Source: Sinorhizobium garamanticum (GTDB lineage Bacteria > Pseudomonadota > Alphaproteobacteria > Rhizobiales > Rhizobiaceae). Taken from it: a stretch of DNA of 64,000 nt. How positions within the stretch are numbered: position 1 is the first letter of the stretch; each line of letters starts with the position of its first letter. Location: the NCBI RefSeq assembly GCF_029892065.1, contig NZ_CP120373.1:1237501-1301500 (forward strand), given 5' to 3'. The notes beneath the pieces are model-generated. The model was given only the letters and a program-made list of their open reading frames with translations, was not told the DNA's origin and searched no databases. Shown piece by piece: positions 1-9,501 of this stretch. The position numbers were made by a program, and so were the translations under genes.

Positions 1-888
1 ATGAGGCGCGAAGGCCTGCTCCTTTCTCCCGATTGGGCGACGAAACTGCCGAACTGGGCCTATGTCGATCATGAGGCCAAGCCGACAGTTCTCACCGATT
101 TCACGATAGCGACCGAGGGATTGGAAAGTCCGTGGGGCGGCGCCAAGCTCGTTTTCTTCTACGATTCGGCGCGGACCCCGAGCGGCGAGCTCCCCGATTC
201 GGCCGCAGATCTGCTCAAATGGGCGAAGGCCAATCCCGGCCGTTTCTCCTATCCGCAGCCTCCGGATTTCGTCGGCACGTCGTTCCTAAAACAGGTATTG
301 ACCGAGCTGATCCACGACAAAGCCACGCTGCAAAGGCCCGTCGACGAAGCGACCTTTGCCGCGGACGTCGCTCCGCTCTTTGCCTATCTCGATGAGGTCA
401 CGCCGCTGCTCTGGCGCAAGGGCAAGGCCTATCCGCAGAACTACCCCGACATGAAACAGAAGTTCGCCGACGGCGAGCTCGACATCATTTTCGCCTTCAA
501 CCCGGCGGAGGCCTCGGCGGCGATTGCCAATGGAGAGCTGCCTGACAGCGTCCGCTCTTTCGTCTTCTCGAGCGGCACGCTCGGCAACACGCATTTCGTT
601 GCGATCCCGTACAATGCCTCGGCGAAAGCGGGCGCGCTGCTCTTCGCCAATTTCCTGCTCTCACCCGAGGCGCAGCTGCGCAAGCAGGACCCGAAAATCT
701 GGGGCGACCCGACCGTCCTGTCGCTGGCGAAGCTGCCGGCCGCCGAGCGGCAGGCCTTCGAAGCGCTTGATCTCGGCGCCGCGACGCTCGGCCCCGACCA
801 ACTTGGACCTGCGCTCGACGAGCCGCACCCGGACTGGATGACGCGAATCGAGGCAGAGTGGATCCGGCGATATGGGGCAGCGAACTAG
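1..888 (+). CDS. ynjB: ABC transporter substrate-binding protein, YnjB type (5' end outside window)
   Basis: This is the C-terminal 295 residues of a periplasmic solute-binding protein. The frame is open at the left edge and no signal peptide is present; YnjB-family proteins are nearly 400 residues, so roughly 100 N-terminal residues lie upstream. The order binding protein, two-domain permease, ATPase matches ynjBCD, which is the main ground for the call. The fragment has the usual lobe pattern of extracellular solute-binding proteins, for example LLSPEAQLRKQDP near the C-terminus. The next gene starts inside it (17-bp overlap), which implies translational coupling. The substrate is not known from sequence; thiamine, sulfate and iron importers are relatives. 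Confidence 0.72.
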   Translation: MRREGLLLSPDWATKLPNWAYVDHEAKPTVLTDFTIATEGLESPWGGAKLVFFYDSARTPSGELPDSAADLLKWAKANPGRFSYPQPPDFVGTSFLKQVLTELIHDKATLQRPVDEATFAADVAPLFAYLDEVTPLLWRKGKAYPQNYPDMKQKFADGELDIIFAFNPAEASAAIANGELPDSVRSFVFSSGTLGNTHFVAIPYNASAKAGALLFANFLLSPEAQLRKQDPKIWGDPTVLSLAKLPAAERQAFEALDLGAATLGPDQLGPALDEPHPDWMTRIEAEWIRRYGAAN

Positions 889-2590
889 GCGGCCGGATCA
901 AGACCGAGGGGTCACGTACCTGACCGCCGGCAACGGCCTTCTCGTCATCATCCTTGGACTGCCGGTCTTGGCGGGGGTCGCTGGAACGATCCTGCCGGCA
1001 TTCGGCTACCTGCCGGCTCTCGGCGGATTTCGTCCGACGACGGCGCATCTCGCCGAGCTTGCCGGCCAGCCGCACATCCATCGTTCCGTCCTCGTCGCCC
1101 TGGCGGCGGGCCTGATCACCACCTTTGCGGCGCTCGCAATTGTCGGAACCTTCATTGCGGGCTTTGCCGGCACGCCGATTTTTGCCCGCGTCCACCATCT
1201 GGTTTCGCCGCTGCTTGCCGTTCCACACGCCGCGGCAGCCTTTGCTCTTGCGTTCCTCATCGCGCCTTCCGGGCTGCTTCTCCGACTGATCTCGCCGGAA
1301 CTGACCGGCTTCACGCGGCCGCCGGACTGGCTTCTGCCGAACGACCCCATGGCGCTCTCGATGATCGCGGGGCTCGTCACCAAGGAAGTTCCCTTCCTCT
1401 TCCTGGTGACGCTCGCTGGCTTGCCGCAACTTCCCCTTCGCAGGGCAAGGCAGCTGATGGCGGCGCTTTGCTACGGACGCTTGTCCGGCTTTCTGATCAG
1501 CGTCTGGCCGATGCTCTATAGGCAGATCCGGCTGCCGGTCTTCGCCGTGCTCGTCTATTCGGTCTCGGTGGTCGACGTCGCGATGATCCTTGGCCCGCAG
1601 CTGCCGGCGACGCTGCCTGTGCGCATCGCCCATTGGGCGGCCGACCACGATCTCAAGATGCGATTCCTTGCCTCCGCCGGCGCATTGCTGCAACTCTTCA
1701 TCGTCTTTGCGGCGATCGGAATTTGGCTCGCGCTCGAACGGCTCGGAAAGTTCGCGCTAACCTTGCTGACGCTTGCGGGTACGCGGCTGCGGCAGGACAT
1801 GCTGCCCCGGGCAATATCAGGATTGGCCATGGCCGGCTGCGCCGGCATCATATTTTCGGGACTGGGCGCCCTCTTCATCTGGTCCGTCGCCGGTCTCTGG
1901 CCGTTTCCAAAAGCACTGCCCGGGGCGATCACGGCCAAGATCTGGCTGCGCACGCTGCCACAGATCTTTGAGCCGCTCCTTGCGACAGTCGCCCTCGCCC
2001 TCACCGCCTCGGCGCTGGCATTGGTTATCGCGATTTCATTGCTTCATCGAAATGGCGCTGGCCGGGGCGGCAACGGTGCAAGCTACAAGCTTCTTTATCT
2101 GCCGCTCGTCGTACCCGAGATCAGCTTTGTCTTCGGTCTGCAGATCCTGGCGATCTCGATCGGCTTCACTCCCGCTTTTCCAAGTGTTCTCGCGGTGCAT
2201 TTGCTGTTCGTCCTGCCCTATGTCCTTCTGTCGCTGTCGGCACCCTGGCGCGAACTCGATCCACGCTTCGAGCAGATAGCCGCCGGGCTCGGGAAATCGC
2301 CCCTGCGGGTTCTTATGACGATCAGGCTGCCTCTCCTGTTTCGAGCCTGCCTCACCGCCTTTGCCGTCGGGTTTTCGGTGTCGGTCAGCCTTTACCTTCC
2401 AACGCTGCTGATCGGAGCAGGACGCCTGACAACGATCACCACCGAGGCGGTTGCTCTTTCGGCCGGCGGCGACCGGCGTGTAATCGGCGTCTATGCGCTC
2501 GTCCAGGCGGCTCTCCCGTTTCTCGCATTTCTCGTTGCGTCGCTTGGCCCCCAGTTGCTATTCCGCAACCGTCGCGCAATGAGGATGTGA
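872..2590 (+). CDS. ynjC: ABC transporter permease, YnjC type, two fused permease domains
   Basis: A 572-residue inner-membrane permease with about a dozen hydrophobic segments in two halves, each ending in a MetI-type coupling loop; the second reads EQIAAGLGKSPLRVL. Length and two-domain layout match YnjC (about 510 residues) and thiamine/iron permeases of the ThiP/FbpB class. The ATG at 872 overlaps the binding-protein gene by 17 bp; a later GTG in the same frame cannot be excluded, because the first dozen residues are polar and not obviously conserved. The stop codon abuts the ATPase start, so the three genes form one transcription unit. Confidence 0.8.
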   Translation: MGQRTRRPDQDRGVTYLTAGNGLLVIILGLPVLAGVAGTILPAFGYLPALGGFRPTTAHLAELAGQPHIHRSVLVALAAGLITTFAALAIVGTFIAGFAGTPIFARVHHLVSPLLAVPHAAAAFALAFLIAPSGLLLRLISPELTGFTRPPDWLLPNDPMALSMIAGLVTKEVPFLFLVTLAGLPQLPLRRARQLMAALCYGRLSGFLISVWPMLYRQIRLPVFAVLVYSVSVVDVAMILGPQLPATLPVRIAHWAADHDLKMRFLASAGALLQLFIVFAAIGIWLALERLGKFALTLLTLAGTRLRQDMLPRAISGLAMAGCAGIIFSGLGALFIWSVAGLWPFPKALPGAITAKIWLRTLPQIFEPLLATVALALTASALALVIAISLLHRNGAGRGGNGASYKLLYLPLVVPEISFVFGLQILAISIGFTPAFPSVLAVHLLFVLPYVLLSLSAPWRELDPRFEQIAAGLGKSPLRVLMTIRLPLLFRACLTAFAVGFSVSVSLYLPTLLIGAGRLTTITTEAVALSAGGDRRVIGVYALVQAALPFLAFLVASLGPQLLFRNRRAMRM

Positions 2591-3256
2591 ATGCAGGCAG
2601 TTGACGACCCGATGCCGCTCACGCTGGCGGACGTGACGATCCGCCTTGCGGAACGGACGTTGCTGTCCGTATCGGCGACGGTGATGCCCGGTGAGGTTTT
2701 GACCGTCATGGGCCCTTCCGGCTCCGGCAAATCGACCCTGCTTGCCTTTGCCGGCGGGTTTCTCGATCCGGCCTTCCGTGTGAGCGGTCGAATTCTGATC
2801 GGAGACAGCGACCTGACCGACGTCTCGGCAAACGAACGCCGCGCCGGCGTCCTGTTTCAAGATCCCCTGCTTTTTCCGCATCTCTCCGTCGGCGGCAACA
2901 TCCTGTTCGCAATACCGCAGGCGGTGAAAGGACATAAAATGAGACGGCAGCTCGCCGAGCAGGCACTCGAACAGGTCGGGCTCGCCGGCTTCTTCGATCG
3001 CGATCCGGAAACGCTCTCGGGCGGCCAGAAGGCACGGGTGGCGCTGCAGCGAACGCTCATTTCGGCGCCGCGTTACCTCCTGCTCGACGAACCTTTTTCG
3101 AAACTCGACGCGGCACTCAGGCAGCAGACCCGCGCGCTGGTCTTCTCCAAGGCGAAAGCGGCCGGCGTGCCAATCATTCTCGTGACCCATGACGGCGCGG
3201 ATGCGGAGGCGGCCGGCGGCAGGGTGATCGCCATCGGCAGCGAGGCAGAGGCCTGA
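2591..3256 (+). CDS. ynjD: ABC transporter ATP-binding protein, YnjD type
   Basis: A 221-residue single-domain ABC ATPase that would energise the YnjBC importer from the cytoplasmic face. Walker A GPSGSGKST is near residues 38-46. The Q-loop follows in VLFQDPLLFPH, the signature is LSGGQ, Walker B is YLLLDEPFSKLD, and the switch histidine is in LVTHD. The ATG follows the permease stop with no gap, and its own stop shares one base with the hrpB start (TGATG), so the genes are tightly coupled. The length matches E. coli YnjD (about 217 residues). The substrate is unknown. Confidence 0.85.
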   Translation: MQAVDDPMPLTLADVTIRLAERTLLSVSATVMPGEVLTVMGPSGSGKSTLLAFAGGFLDPAFRVSGRILIGDSDLTDVSANERRAGVLFQDPLLFPHLSVGGNILFAIPQAVKGHKMRRQLAEQALEQVGLAGFFDRDPETLSGGQKARVALQRTLISAPRYLLLDEPFSKLDAALRQQTRALVFSKAKAAGVPIILVTHDGADAEAAGGRVIAIGSEAEA

Positions 3257-5715
3257 TGCGCGATCTCCCGCCGCTGCCGGTTCGTGACATTCTTCCCCGA
3301 ATAGGCGAAGCGCTCAAAGCGGCGCCGTCCGTGGTGCTCTCGGCGCCGCCGGGTGCCGGCAAGACGACGCTTGTGCCGCTCTTTCTTCTGGACCAGCCCT
3401 GGCTCAAAGGCGGCAAGGTGATCCTTCTGGAGCCGCGCAGGCTCGCCGCTCGTGCAGCCGCAGGACGGATGGCCGAGTTGCTCGGAGAAAAGGTCGGCGA
3501 GACAGTCGGCTATCGCATGCGGCTCGACAACAGAATATCGGCCCGGACCCGGATCGAGGTGGTGACCGAAGGCGTCTTCAGCCGGATGATCCTCGACGAC
3601 CCTGAACTCTCCGGCGTTTCCGCCGTGCTCTTCGATGAATTCCACGAGCGCTCGCTCGACGCCGATTTCGGCCTGGCGTTGGCGCTCGACGTGCAATCCG
3701 CTTTGCGCGACGACCTGAAGATCGTCGTCATGTCGGCAACACTCGACGTCGCGCGGGTCGCCAAGCTGCTTGGTGATGCTCCCGTCATCGAAAGCCAGGG
3801 CCGCAGCTTTCCGATCGATATTCGCTACGAGGACAGGAACGCCGGCGAGAGCGCCGAGGACGCGGTCGCGCGGGCGATCGTAGAAGCACACCGATCCGAG
3901 GCGGGGTCGATCCTCGCCTTCCTTCCGGGCCAGGGGGAAATCACCCGCACCGCCGAGCGTCTCGCCGGACGTTTCGACGAGAAGACCGCTATCGTGCCGC
4001 TTTATGGCAACTTGAGCCAGAAAGAGCAGGATGCGGCGATCCGCCCGGCACCGGCCGGCACGCGCAAGATCGTGCTTGCGACGTCGATCGCAGAGACCTC
4101 GATCACCATCGACGGCGTGCGCATCGTTGTCGACAGTGGCCTGCAGCGGCTGCCGGTGTTCGAACCCTCGACAGGGATAACGCGGCTCGAGACCGTGCGC
4201 GTATCGCGGGCATCCGCCGATCAGCGCGCCGGGCGCGCCGGGCGAACCGAGCCTGGAATCGCGATACGCTTGTGGCACCCGGGCCAGACCGCAGCCCTTG
4301 TGGCCTTCACGCCGCCGCAGATCCTTGCGAGCGATCTTTCGGGCCTTCTGCTCGACCTCGCCCATTGGGGCGTTGCCGACCCATCCGCGCTCGCCTTCAT
4401 CGATCCGCCGCCAGAGACGACGTTGCGCGAGGCGCGCAGCCTGCTCATCGAGCTTGGAGCGCTCGACGCCAACGGTGCGCTGACCCCGCACGGCCGTAGG
4501 ATACGCGACCTCGCGCTGCCCGTCCGGCTGGCGGCAATGGCGGTCTCGGCGGCCGAAGAGGGCGAGGCGCAGGAGGCCTGCCTGCTGGCGGTGATGCTGA
4601 CCGAGCAGGGCCTCGGCGGCGACAGTCTCGACCTCGAGGAGCGGCTGCGCCGGTTCCGCGCGGACCGCGGCGATCGCGCCGATGCCGCACGGGGCCTGGC
4701 GAGACGCATGGCGGCCGACCTCAAGGCACAGAAGAGCAATGGCCAAAGCGCGCTGCCCGGGCCGTTGCTGATGCACGCCTTTCCCGACCGGATCGCGCTC
4801 CAGCGCGGCGGCCGCGGACGCTTTGTCATGGCGAACGGACGGGGCGCCGAAGTACCGGAAACCGAACGACTTGCCGCGGCGGGAATGCTGGTCATCGCCG
4901 ATCTGACCGGAAGGGCGGGAGCGCAGCGCGTGCTGGCAGCCGCAGAAATCACCAGGGCGGACGTCGAGGCGCATATGCCGGAGGCGATCCGGCGCGAGGA
5001 GCAGATCTTCTTCGATCGAACGAGCCGCCAGGTGCGCGCGCGCCGCGTCACCCGGCTCGGCGCCATCATCTTCGAGGAAACGCCGCTTTCACGCCCGAGC
5101 GGCGAAGCGGCCGCACGCGCGCTCGCCGACGGCGTTCGTCAAATGGGGCTTGCAGTGCTGCCTTTCTCGAAGGAAACGGCACAGCTGCGCGACCGTATCG
5201 GCTTTCTCCATAGGTCGATCGGCGAACCCTGGCCGGGCGTCTCGGATGAGGCATTACTTGCGCGCCTCGACGACTGGTTCGTGCCGTTTCAGCACGGCGC
5301 CGGCAGCATCGACGGGATCAAGGCCCATGATTTGGCAGAAGGTCTGCTGTCGCTCGTTCCCTACGATCTTCAGCGCGACCTCGGTAAGCTCGCGCCGACG
5401 CATTTCGAAGCGCCGACCGGGCACCGCCATCCCATCCATTACGACGGCGACGAGCCCTTGCTTTCGATCCGCGTACAGGAACTTTTCGGCCTGAAAGCGC
5501 ATCCGACGATCGGCAATGGCCGGCTGCCGCTACTCTTGGAACTCATCTCCCCCGGCCACCGCCCGATCCAGACGACACGTGACCTGCCGGGCTTCTGGAG
5601 CGGTTCGTGGCGGGACGTAAGAGCCGACATGCGCGGGCGCTATCCGAAGCATCCCTGGCCGGAGGACCCGGCGAACGCGATGCCGACGACACGCGCCAAG
5701 CCGCGTGGTACATGA
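3256..5715 (+). CDS. hrpB: ATP-dependent helicase HrpB
   Basis: An 819-residue DEAH-box (superfamily 2) helicase of the HrpB family. Walker A GAGKTT lies at residues 33-38 and motif II is DEFH at residues 127-130, with Phe where DEAH has Ala. Motif III SAT follows in VVMSATLD, and motif VI is seen in DQRAGRAGR. The C-terminal third carries the HrpB-specific domain, ending in RGRYPKHPWPEDP, a typical family tail. HrpB is nonessential in E. coli and its RNA or DNA substrate is poorly defined. The ATG shares one base with the stop of the upstream ATPase; the functional link to that transporter is unclear. Confidence 0.93.
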   Translation: MRDLPPLPVRDILPRIGEALKAAPSVVLSAPPGAGKTTLVPLFLLDQPWLKGGKVILLEPRRLAARAAAGRMAELLGEKVGETVGYRMRLDNRISARTRIEVVTEGVFSRMILDDPELSGVSAVLFDEFHERSLDADFGLALALDVQSALRDDLKIVVMSATLDVARVAKLLGDAPVIESQGRSFPIDIRYEDRNAGESAEDAVARAIVEAHRSEAGSILAFLPGQGEITRTAERLAGRFDEKTAIVPLYGNLSQKEQDAAIRPAPAGTRKIVLATSIAETSITIDGVRIVVDSGLQRLPVFEPSTGITRLETVRVSRASADQRAGRAGRTEPGIAIRLWHPGQTAALVAFTPPQILASDLSGLLLDLAHWGVADPSALAFIDPPPETTLREARSLLIELGALDANGALTPHGRRIRDLALPVRLAAMAVSAAEEGEAQEACLLAVMLTEQGLGGDSLDLEERLRRFRADRGDRADAARGLARRMAADLKAQKSNGQSALPGPLLMHAFPDRIALQRGGRGRFVMANGRGAEVPETERLAAAGMLVIADLTGRAGAQRVLAAAEITRADVEAHMPEAIRREEQIFFDRTSRQVRARRVTRLGAIIFEETPLSRPSGEAAARALADGVRQMGLAVLPFSKETAQLRDRIGFLHRSIGEPWPGVSDEALLARLDDWFVPFQHGAGSIDGIKAHDLAEGLLSLVPYDLQRDLGKLAPTHFEAPTGHRHPIHYDGDEPLLSIRVQELFGLKAHPTIGNGRLPLLLELISPGHRPIQTTRDLPGFWSGSWRDVRADMRGRYPKHPWPEDPANAMPTTRAKPRGT

Positions 5716-5813
5716 AACCACGGTATAGTTCCGGGATCGGATAGCTTTGAGGCATAATATGAAAGCTGCGATCCCCATCCGGCGGACGCAGCGGTGAAGC
5801 GGAAAGCGGCAGC

Positions 5814-7115
5814 ATGGCGGCAGCGGCAATGGCACTCGACTACAATGACATGAACAGCAATCGCAGCCTCAGACTACAGACGCTCGTCCGCCTGCGCTGG
5901 CTGGCCGTCGGCGGCCAGTCGCTCGCGGTCATCATTACCGCGCTGTGGCTGCAGTTTCCCTTGCCGCTCGTTCCATCTTTGGCGCTGATCGCGACCCTGG
6001 CACTGTTGAACACCTTCCTGACGATCCGCTTTCCGCCGACGCACCGGTTGACGCCGCCGGCCGCCTTCGCGCTGCTCGGTCTCGATCTCGCCCAATTGAC
6101 GGCACTGCTCTTCATCACCGGAGGCCTCGCCAATCCCTTCGCGCCGCTGCTTTGCGTGCCGGTCATCATTTCCTCCGCTTCCCAGCCGAAGCCACACAGT
6201 ATCGTATTGGCGGGCTTTGCCGTCATCGGCGTTACCGCGCTTGCCTTCTCGCCCTTCCCGCTGCCCTGGTATCCCGGAACCGTTCTCCTGATCCCGCGGG
6301 TGCTGACGGCGGGCATCTGGTTTGCGATCGTCTCGATGACGGCGTTTGCCGCCTTCTACACCTACCGGGTCTCGCTGGAGGCGAGCGAGCTTTCAGAAGC
6401 GCTGACCGCAACCGAGCTTGTGCTCCAGCGCGAAAAACACCTGTCGCAGCTCGACGGTCTGGCCGCCGCCGCCGCGCACGAACTCGGAACGCCGCTCGCC
6501 ACCATCAGCGTCGTTGCCAAGGAGATGGAGCGCGAGCTCGGCGACGACCCCCGCTTCGGCGAGGACGTGCACCTCTTGCGCAGCCAGAGCGAACGCTGCC
6601 GCGATATCCTGAAGCGGCTCACGACGCTTTCATCCGAGAGCGAGGAGCACATGCGGCTCTTGCCGCTTTCCTCGCTGATCGAGGAGGTGATGGCCCCTCA
6701 CCGCGAATTCGGGATCGAGATCGAGCTCAAGGAAAAAGGCGATCGCGCCTCGGAGCCGGTCGGCATCCGCAATGCGGGCATTCTCTACGGGCTCGGCAAT
6801 CTGCTCGAAAACGCAGTCGATTACGCGCGCAAGAAGGTGACCGTCACGGCGGAGCATACGGCCGAGCGCGTCAGGGTGACGATCGAGGATGATGGCGATG
6901 GCTTCTCGCCGGACATCCTCATGCGCATCGGCGAGCCTTATGTCACCAAACGGCAGAAAGACGACAGCGCCGGCGGCCTTGGTCTCGGCCTCTTCATTGC
7001 CAAGACCTTGCTGGAGCGCTCGGGGGCCCGACTGCGCTTCGAGAACGGCAGCCCCGGTGCGCGCGTCAGCGTCGAATGGCCGCGCGCCCTGATGGATACG
7101 AAACTGGCGAAATGA
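5814..7115 (+). CDS. actS: Redox-sensing histidine kinase ActS (RegB/PrrB family)
   Basis: A 433-residue membrane histidine kinase. The N-terminal half holds about six transmembrane helices. GGLANPF at residues 103-109 is the RegB-family heptapeptide implicated in quinone sensing. The H-box AAAAHELGTPLATI places the phospho-histidine at residue 222. A cysteine at residue 262 (RCRDILKRL) corresponds to the redox-active cysteine of RegB. G-boxes include GLGLGLFIAKTLL. ActS is known in Sinorhizobium for acid tolerance and redox-dependent control of respiration, CO2 and nitrogen genes. In-frame ATGs at codons 6 and 13 are alternative starts. actR follows 98 bp downstream. Confidence 0.92.
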   Translation: MAAAAMALDYNDMNSNRSLRLQTLVRLRWLAVGGQSLAVIITALWLQFPLPLVPSLALIATLALLNTFLTIRFPPTHRLTPPAAFALLGLDLAQLTALLFITGGLANPFAPLLCVPVIISSASQPKPHSIVLAGFAVIGVTALAFSPFPLPWYPGTVLLIPRVLTAGIWFAIVSMTAFAAFYTYRVSLEASELSEALTATELVLQREKHLSQLDGLAAAAAHELGTPLATISVVAKEMERELGDDPRFGEDVHLLRSQSERCRDILKRLTTLSSESEEHMRLLPLSSLIEEVMAPHREFGIEIELKEKGDRASEPVGIRNAGILYGLGNLLENAVDYARKKVTVTAEHTAERVRVTIEDDGDGFSPDILMRIGEPYVTKRQKDDSAGGLGLGLFIAKTLLERSGARLRFENGSPGARVSVEWPRALMDTKLAK

Positions 7116-7213
7116 CTTTTGGCAGTTTATTGAAGACGGTCACGGGAAAACCCACATAATTTCAGCGAAAACGGTATTGTTCAGGCCATGTTTTTGCTCA
7201 GGGATTGGAAGAA

Positions 7214-7798
7214 ATGACGGAGAAATCGACAACCGCGCCGAGTGCACAGTCTCCGGATGCCGAGCTGATCGGCCCGGACAGGACGCTGCTGATCGTTGAT
7301 GACGACGGCCCGTTCCTGCGCCGTCTTGCGCGGGCGATGGAAGCGCGGGGCTTCACGGTCGATATTGCCGAGTCGGTCGCCGAAGGCATAGCCAAGGCCA
7401 AGAGCAACCCGCCGAAGCACGCCGTCATCGATCTCCGGCTCGGCGACGGCAGCGGCCTCGATGTGATCGAAGCCATCCGCGGGCGCCGTGACGACACGCG
7501 AATGATCATGCTCACAGGCTATGGCAATATCGCCACCGCCGTGAATGCGGTCAAACTCGGCGCGGTCGACTATCTCGCAAAACCGGCCGACGCCGACGAC
7601 ATCTTCGCCGCGCTCGTCCAGCGCCAGGGCGAGAGGGTGGAGCCGCCGGAAAATCCGATGTCAGCCGACCGGGTCCGTTGGGAACACATCCAGCGTGTCT
7701 ACGAGATGTGCGAACGCAACGTCTCGGAAACGGCCCGCCGGCTCAACATGCACCGCAGAACGCTGCAGCGTATTCTGGCGAAGCGTGCCCCGAAATAA
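7214..7798 (+). CDS. actR: Response regulator ActR (RegA/PrrA family)
   Basis: A 194-residue response regulator, partner of ActS. The receiver domain has the acidic pair in LLIVDDDGPF, phospho-acceptor Asp73 in VIDLRLGDGSG, the conserved Thr in MLTGYG and Lys in LAKPAD. The short C-terminal domain is a Fis-type helix-turn-helix (VSETARRLNMHRRTLQRIL), as in RegA. I chose the ATG at 7214 over the TTG three codons upstream because GGAAGAA immediately precedes it. It binds promoters of redox- and acid-regulated genes. It converges with the mmcB-like gene; a weak dyad AGGTG/CACCT sits between the two stops. Confidence 0.93.
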   Translation: MTEKSTTAPSAQSPDAELIGPDRTLLIVDDDGPFLRRLARAMEARGFTVDIAESVAEGIAKAKSNPPKHAVIDLRLGDGSGLDVIEAIRGRRDDTRMIMLTGYGNIATAVNAVKLGAVDYLAKPADADDIFAALVQRQGERVEPPENPMSADRVRWEHIQRVYEMCERNVSETARRLNMHRRTLQRILAKRAPK

Positions 7799-7840
7799 TC
7801 ATCTGTCGGCGATTCTTGGAGTGTAGGTGCACGCACCTGC

Positions 7841-8368
7841 CTAACCGTCGCGCGAACCGCCGATGATGTCGCGAATGGAATCGCCGAGTTCCCCGTTTCG
7901 CTCCGCCGCCCATTCGGCGAGCATCAGTCGCTGGGCAGCAGTCCGGGCGAATGATTGGACGACAGACTTGCGCGTCGCCGGCGCCAGGCGGTGTTCCGGG
8001 GCCTCGCGCAGCATATGCGCTCCGTAGCCGTCGGAAAGGAGAAGGCCGCATTCTTCCGGAAAGATGTCCAGCGGCACCTCGCCATGCGTCGCAAAAAACA
8101 GCCGGTCACAATGCAGCCGATACTCGGGCCACTTGCGATCTACGCGAAAATCCTCGATCGACGTCTTGATCTCGATGATCCAGATCTCGCCCTTTGTGGA
8201 AAGCGAAATGAGGTCGGCGCGTCTGCCGCTTGCGAGCGTCAGCTCGGGCAAGACGGAATGCCGCAGTTCCGCAAGCAGCCGCTGAACGCCGCGCCGCACC
8301 TTCATCGCCCGTTCGGACTGGCGCCCGTCGGCCAGCGGATTGTCTCCATGGATCGATAGGATCGTCAT
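7841..8368 (-). CDS. mmcB: MmcB family DNA repair protein (DUF1052, PF06319)
   Basis: A 175-residue protein with a nuclease-like core. LTLASGRRADLISLS followed by IWIIEIKTS gives the D...ExK arrangement of a PD-(D/E)xK fold. Caulobacter MmcB, the named family member, is DNA-damage inducible and contributes to mitomycin C resistance. The start was set at MTILSIHG because the 19 residues upstream in the same frame are not family-like. No alphaproteobacterial LexA box (GTTC-N7-GTTC) is visible in the 200 bp upstream, so SOS control is not supported here. The gene is monocistronic and convergent with actR. Confidence 0.82.
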   Translation of the reverse strand: MTILSIHGDNPLADGRQSERAMKVRRGVQRLLAELRHSVLPELTLASGRRADLISLSTKGEIWIIEIKTSIEDFRVDRKWPEYRLHCDRLFFATHGEVPLDIFPEECGLLLSDGYGAHMLREAPEHRLAPATRKSVVQSFARTAAQRLMLAEWAAERNGELGDSIRDIIGGSRDG

Positions 8369-8567
8369 CGTTTCACTCTCGTCGTTTCGACGCCTCCACG
8401 CCGCCGTTTTGTTGCAAAAAAGCAATCGTCACGGAATTTACACTTTTCGGCCAAATTGCGGCGACGCAGTCCCTTGCGCGGCGCGATGCAATCGAAAATA
8501 AGCTGATGGCGCTGACGGCCGGGCACCCTCCCTCCCGTATTTCCTTACTTCCTTTCACGAGACCCCC

Positions 8568-9242
8568 ATGCGCTTCCGCAACGCTATCCTTTTGTGCAGC
8601 CTGGCCGCCACCGTTGCCCTCGCCGGCTGCTCGCAAACGACGTCCACAACCGGCCCTGCTCCCGAGGGCCAGAAGATTGCGACGAATCAAATCTTTACCG
8701 GCAATTATGGCGCCGTCGAGGACCACGGTTACGCGCTGCCTGCTGTTCCGATCAACCGCGTCGATCAGCGTTTCCATCGCCAGATCGTCGACTACGCGAC
8801 CAAAGAACGACCGGGCACGATCATCGTCAACACGCCGAATCGCTTCCTCTACTACGTCCTGCCCGGCGGCAAGGCGGTGCGCTACGGCATCGGCGTCGGC
8901 AAGGCCGGGTTCGCCTGGGAAGGTGAGGCCTATGTCGCCTGGAAACAGGAATGGCCGACCTGGCATCCGCCGAAGGAAATGGCCGAGCGCAAGCCGGAAG
9001 TCGCCAAATATGTCGAAGACGGCATGGGCCCTGGCATCAGCAATCCGCTCGGCGCACGCGCCCTCTATCTCTTCAACGACGAGGGCCGGGATACGCTCTT
9101 CCGCCTGCACGGAACGCCGGAATGGGCGTCGATCGGCACGGCCGCATCGTCGGGTTGCATCCGGCTGATGAACCAGGACATCATCGATCTCTATTCGCGT
9201 GTCCGGCCGGGCAAGGGCGCAAGAGTCGTTGTTCAGCAGTAA
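8568..9242 (+). CDS. L,D-transpeptidase lipoprotein (YkuD domain)
   Basis: A 224-residue envelope protein. The N-terminus is a lipoprotein signal with lipobox LAGC and lipidation Cys21. The YkuD catalytic domain occupies about residues 80-224; His181 (RLHGTPE) and Cys197 (SSGCIRLMNQD) are the expected catalytic pair. Such enzymes form 3-3 peptidoglycan cross-links or attach outer-membrane proteins to peptidoglycan; rhizobia carry many paralogues, so the exact reaction is not assignable. It is a single gene followed by an intrinsic terminator at 9268-9302. Confidence 0.9.
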   Translation: MRFRNAILLCSLAATVALAGCSQTTSTTGPAPEGQKIATNQIFTGNYGAVEDHGYALPAVPINRVDQRFHRQIVDYATKERPGTIIVNTPNRFLYYVLPGGKAVRYGIGVGKAGFAWEGEAYVAWKQEWPTWHPPKEMAERKPEVAKYVEDGMGPGISNPLGARALYLFNDEGRDTLFRLHGTPEWASIGTAASSGCIRLMNQDIIDLYSRVRPGKGARVVVQQ

Positions 9243-9267
9243 CGCTGTAGCAATTTGATGTTGAGAG

Positions 9268-9302
9268 GGCCGTCGGTCGATGCCGGCGGCCTTTTTGTTT
9301 TT
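9268..9302 (+). terminator. Rho-independent terminator of the L,D-transpeptidase gene
   Basis: Stem GGCCGTCGG / CCGGCGGCC with a 6-nt loop, followed directly by a T-rich run from 9292. It begins 25 bp after the stop codon. Confidence 0.85.
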
Positions 9303-9329
9303 CGGCGTATGCTCGCGCAGATTTGCCCC

Positions 9330-9485
9330 TCTCCTCGGGTTTAACCCCGAGGACTAGCCCTTTCCCTCCACGTGCGGACCGCGTGCGGGGAGAGGGGACG
9401 CCCTTGCGGCGCTGTTGTCATCCACGAGGCAGCAAGGTGCGGAATCGTACCTTCTCCCCGCCTGCGGGGAAGGTGGCCGGCAGGC
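9330..9485. repeat. Palindromic intergenic repeats between convergent genes
   Basis: Two hairpin-forming units fill most of the 259-bp gap between convergent genes. The first is CCTCGGG / CCCGAGG (9333-9339 and 9346-9352) around TTTAA. The second is TCCCCG / CGGGGA (9455-9460 and 9465-9470), extended by ACCTT / AAGGT. Both resemble palindromes common between rhizobial genes. No coding potential is seen. Confidence 0.6.
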
Positions 9486-9501
9486 CGGATGAGGGGCCCG
9501 C

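Noticed and set aside
8369..8567. LexA box upstream of the mmcB-like gene
   Set aside because: No GTTC-N7-GTTC or its complement is visible; the region upstream of alkB also lacks one.
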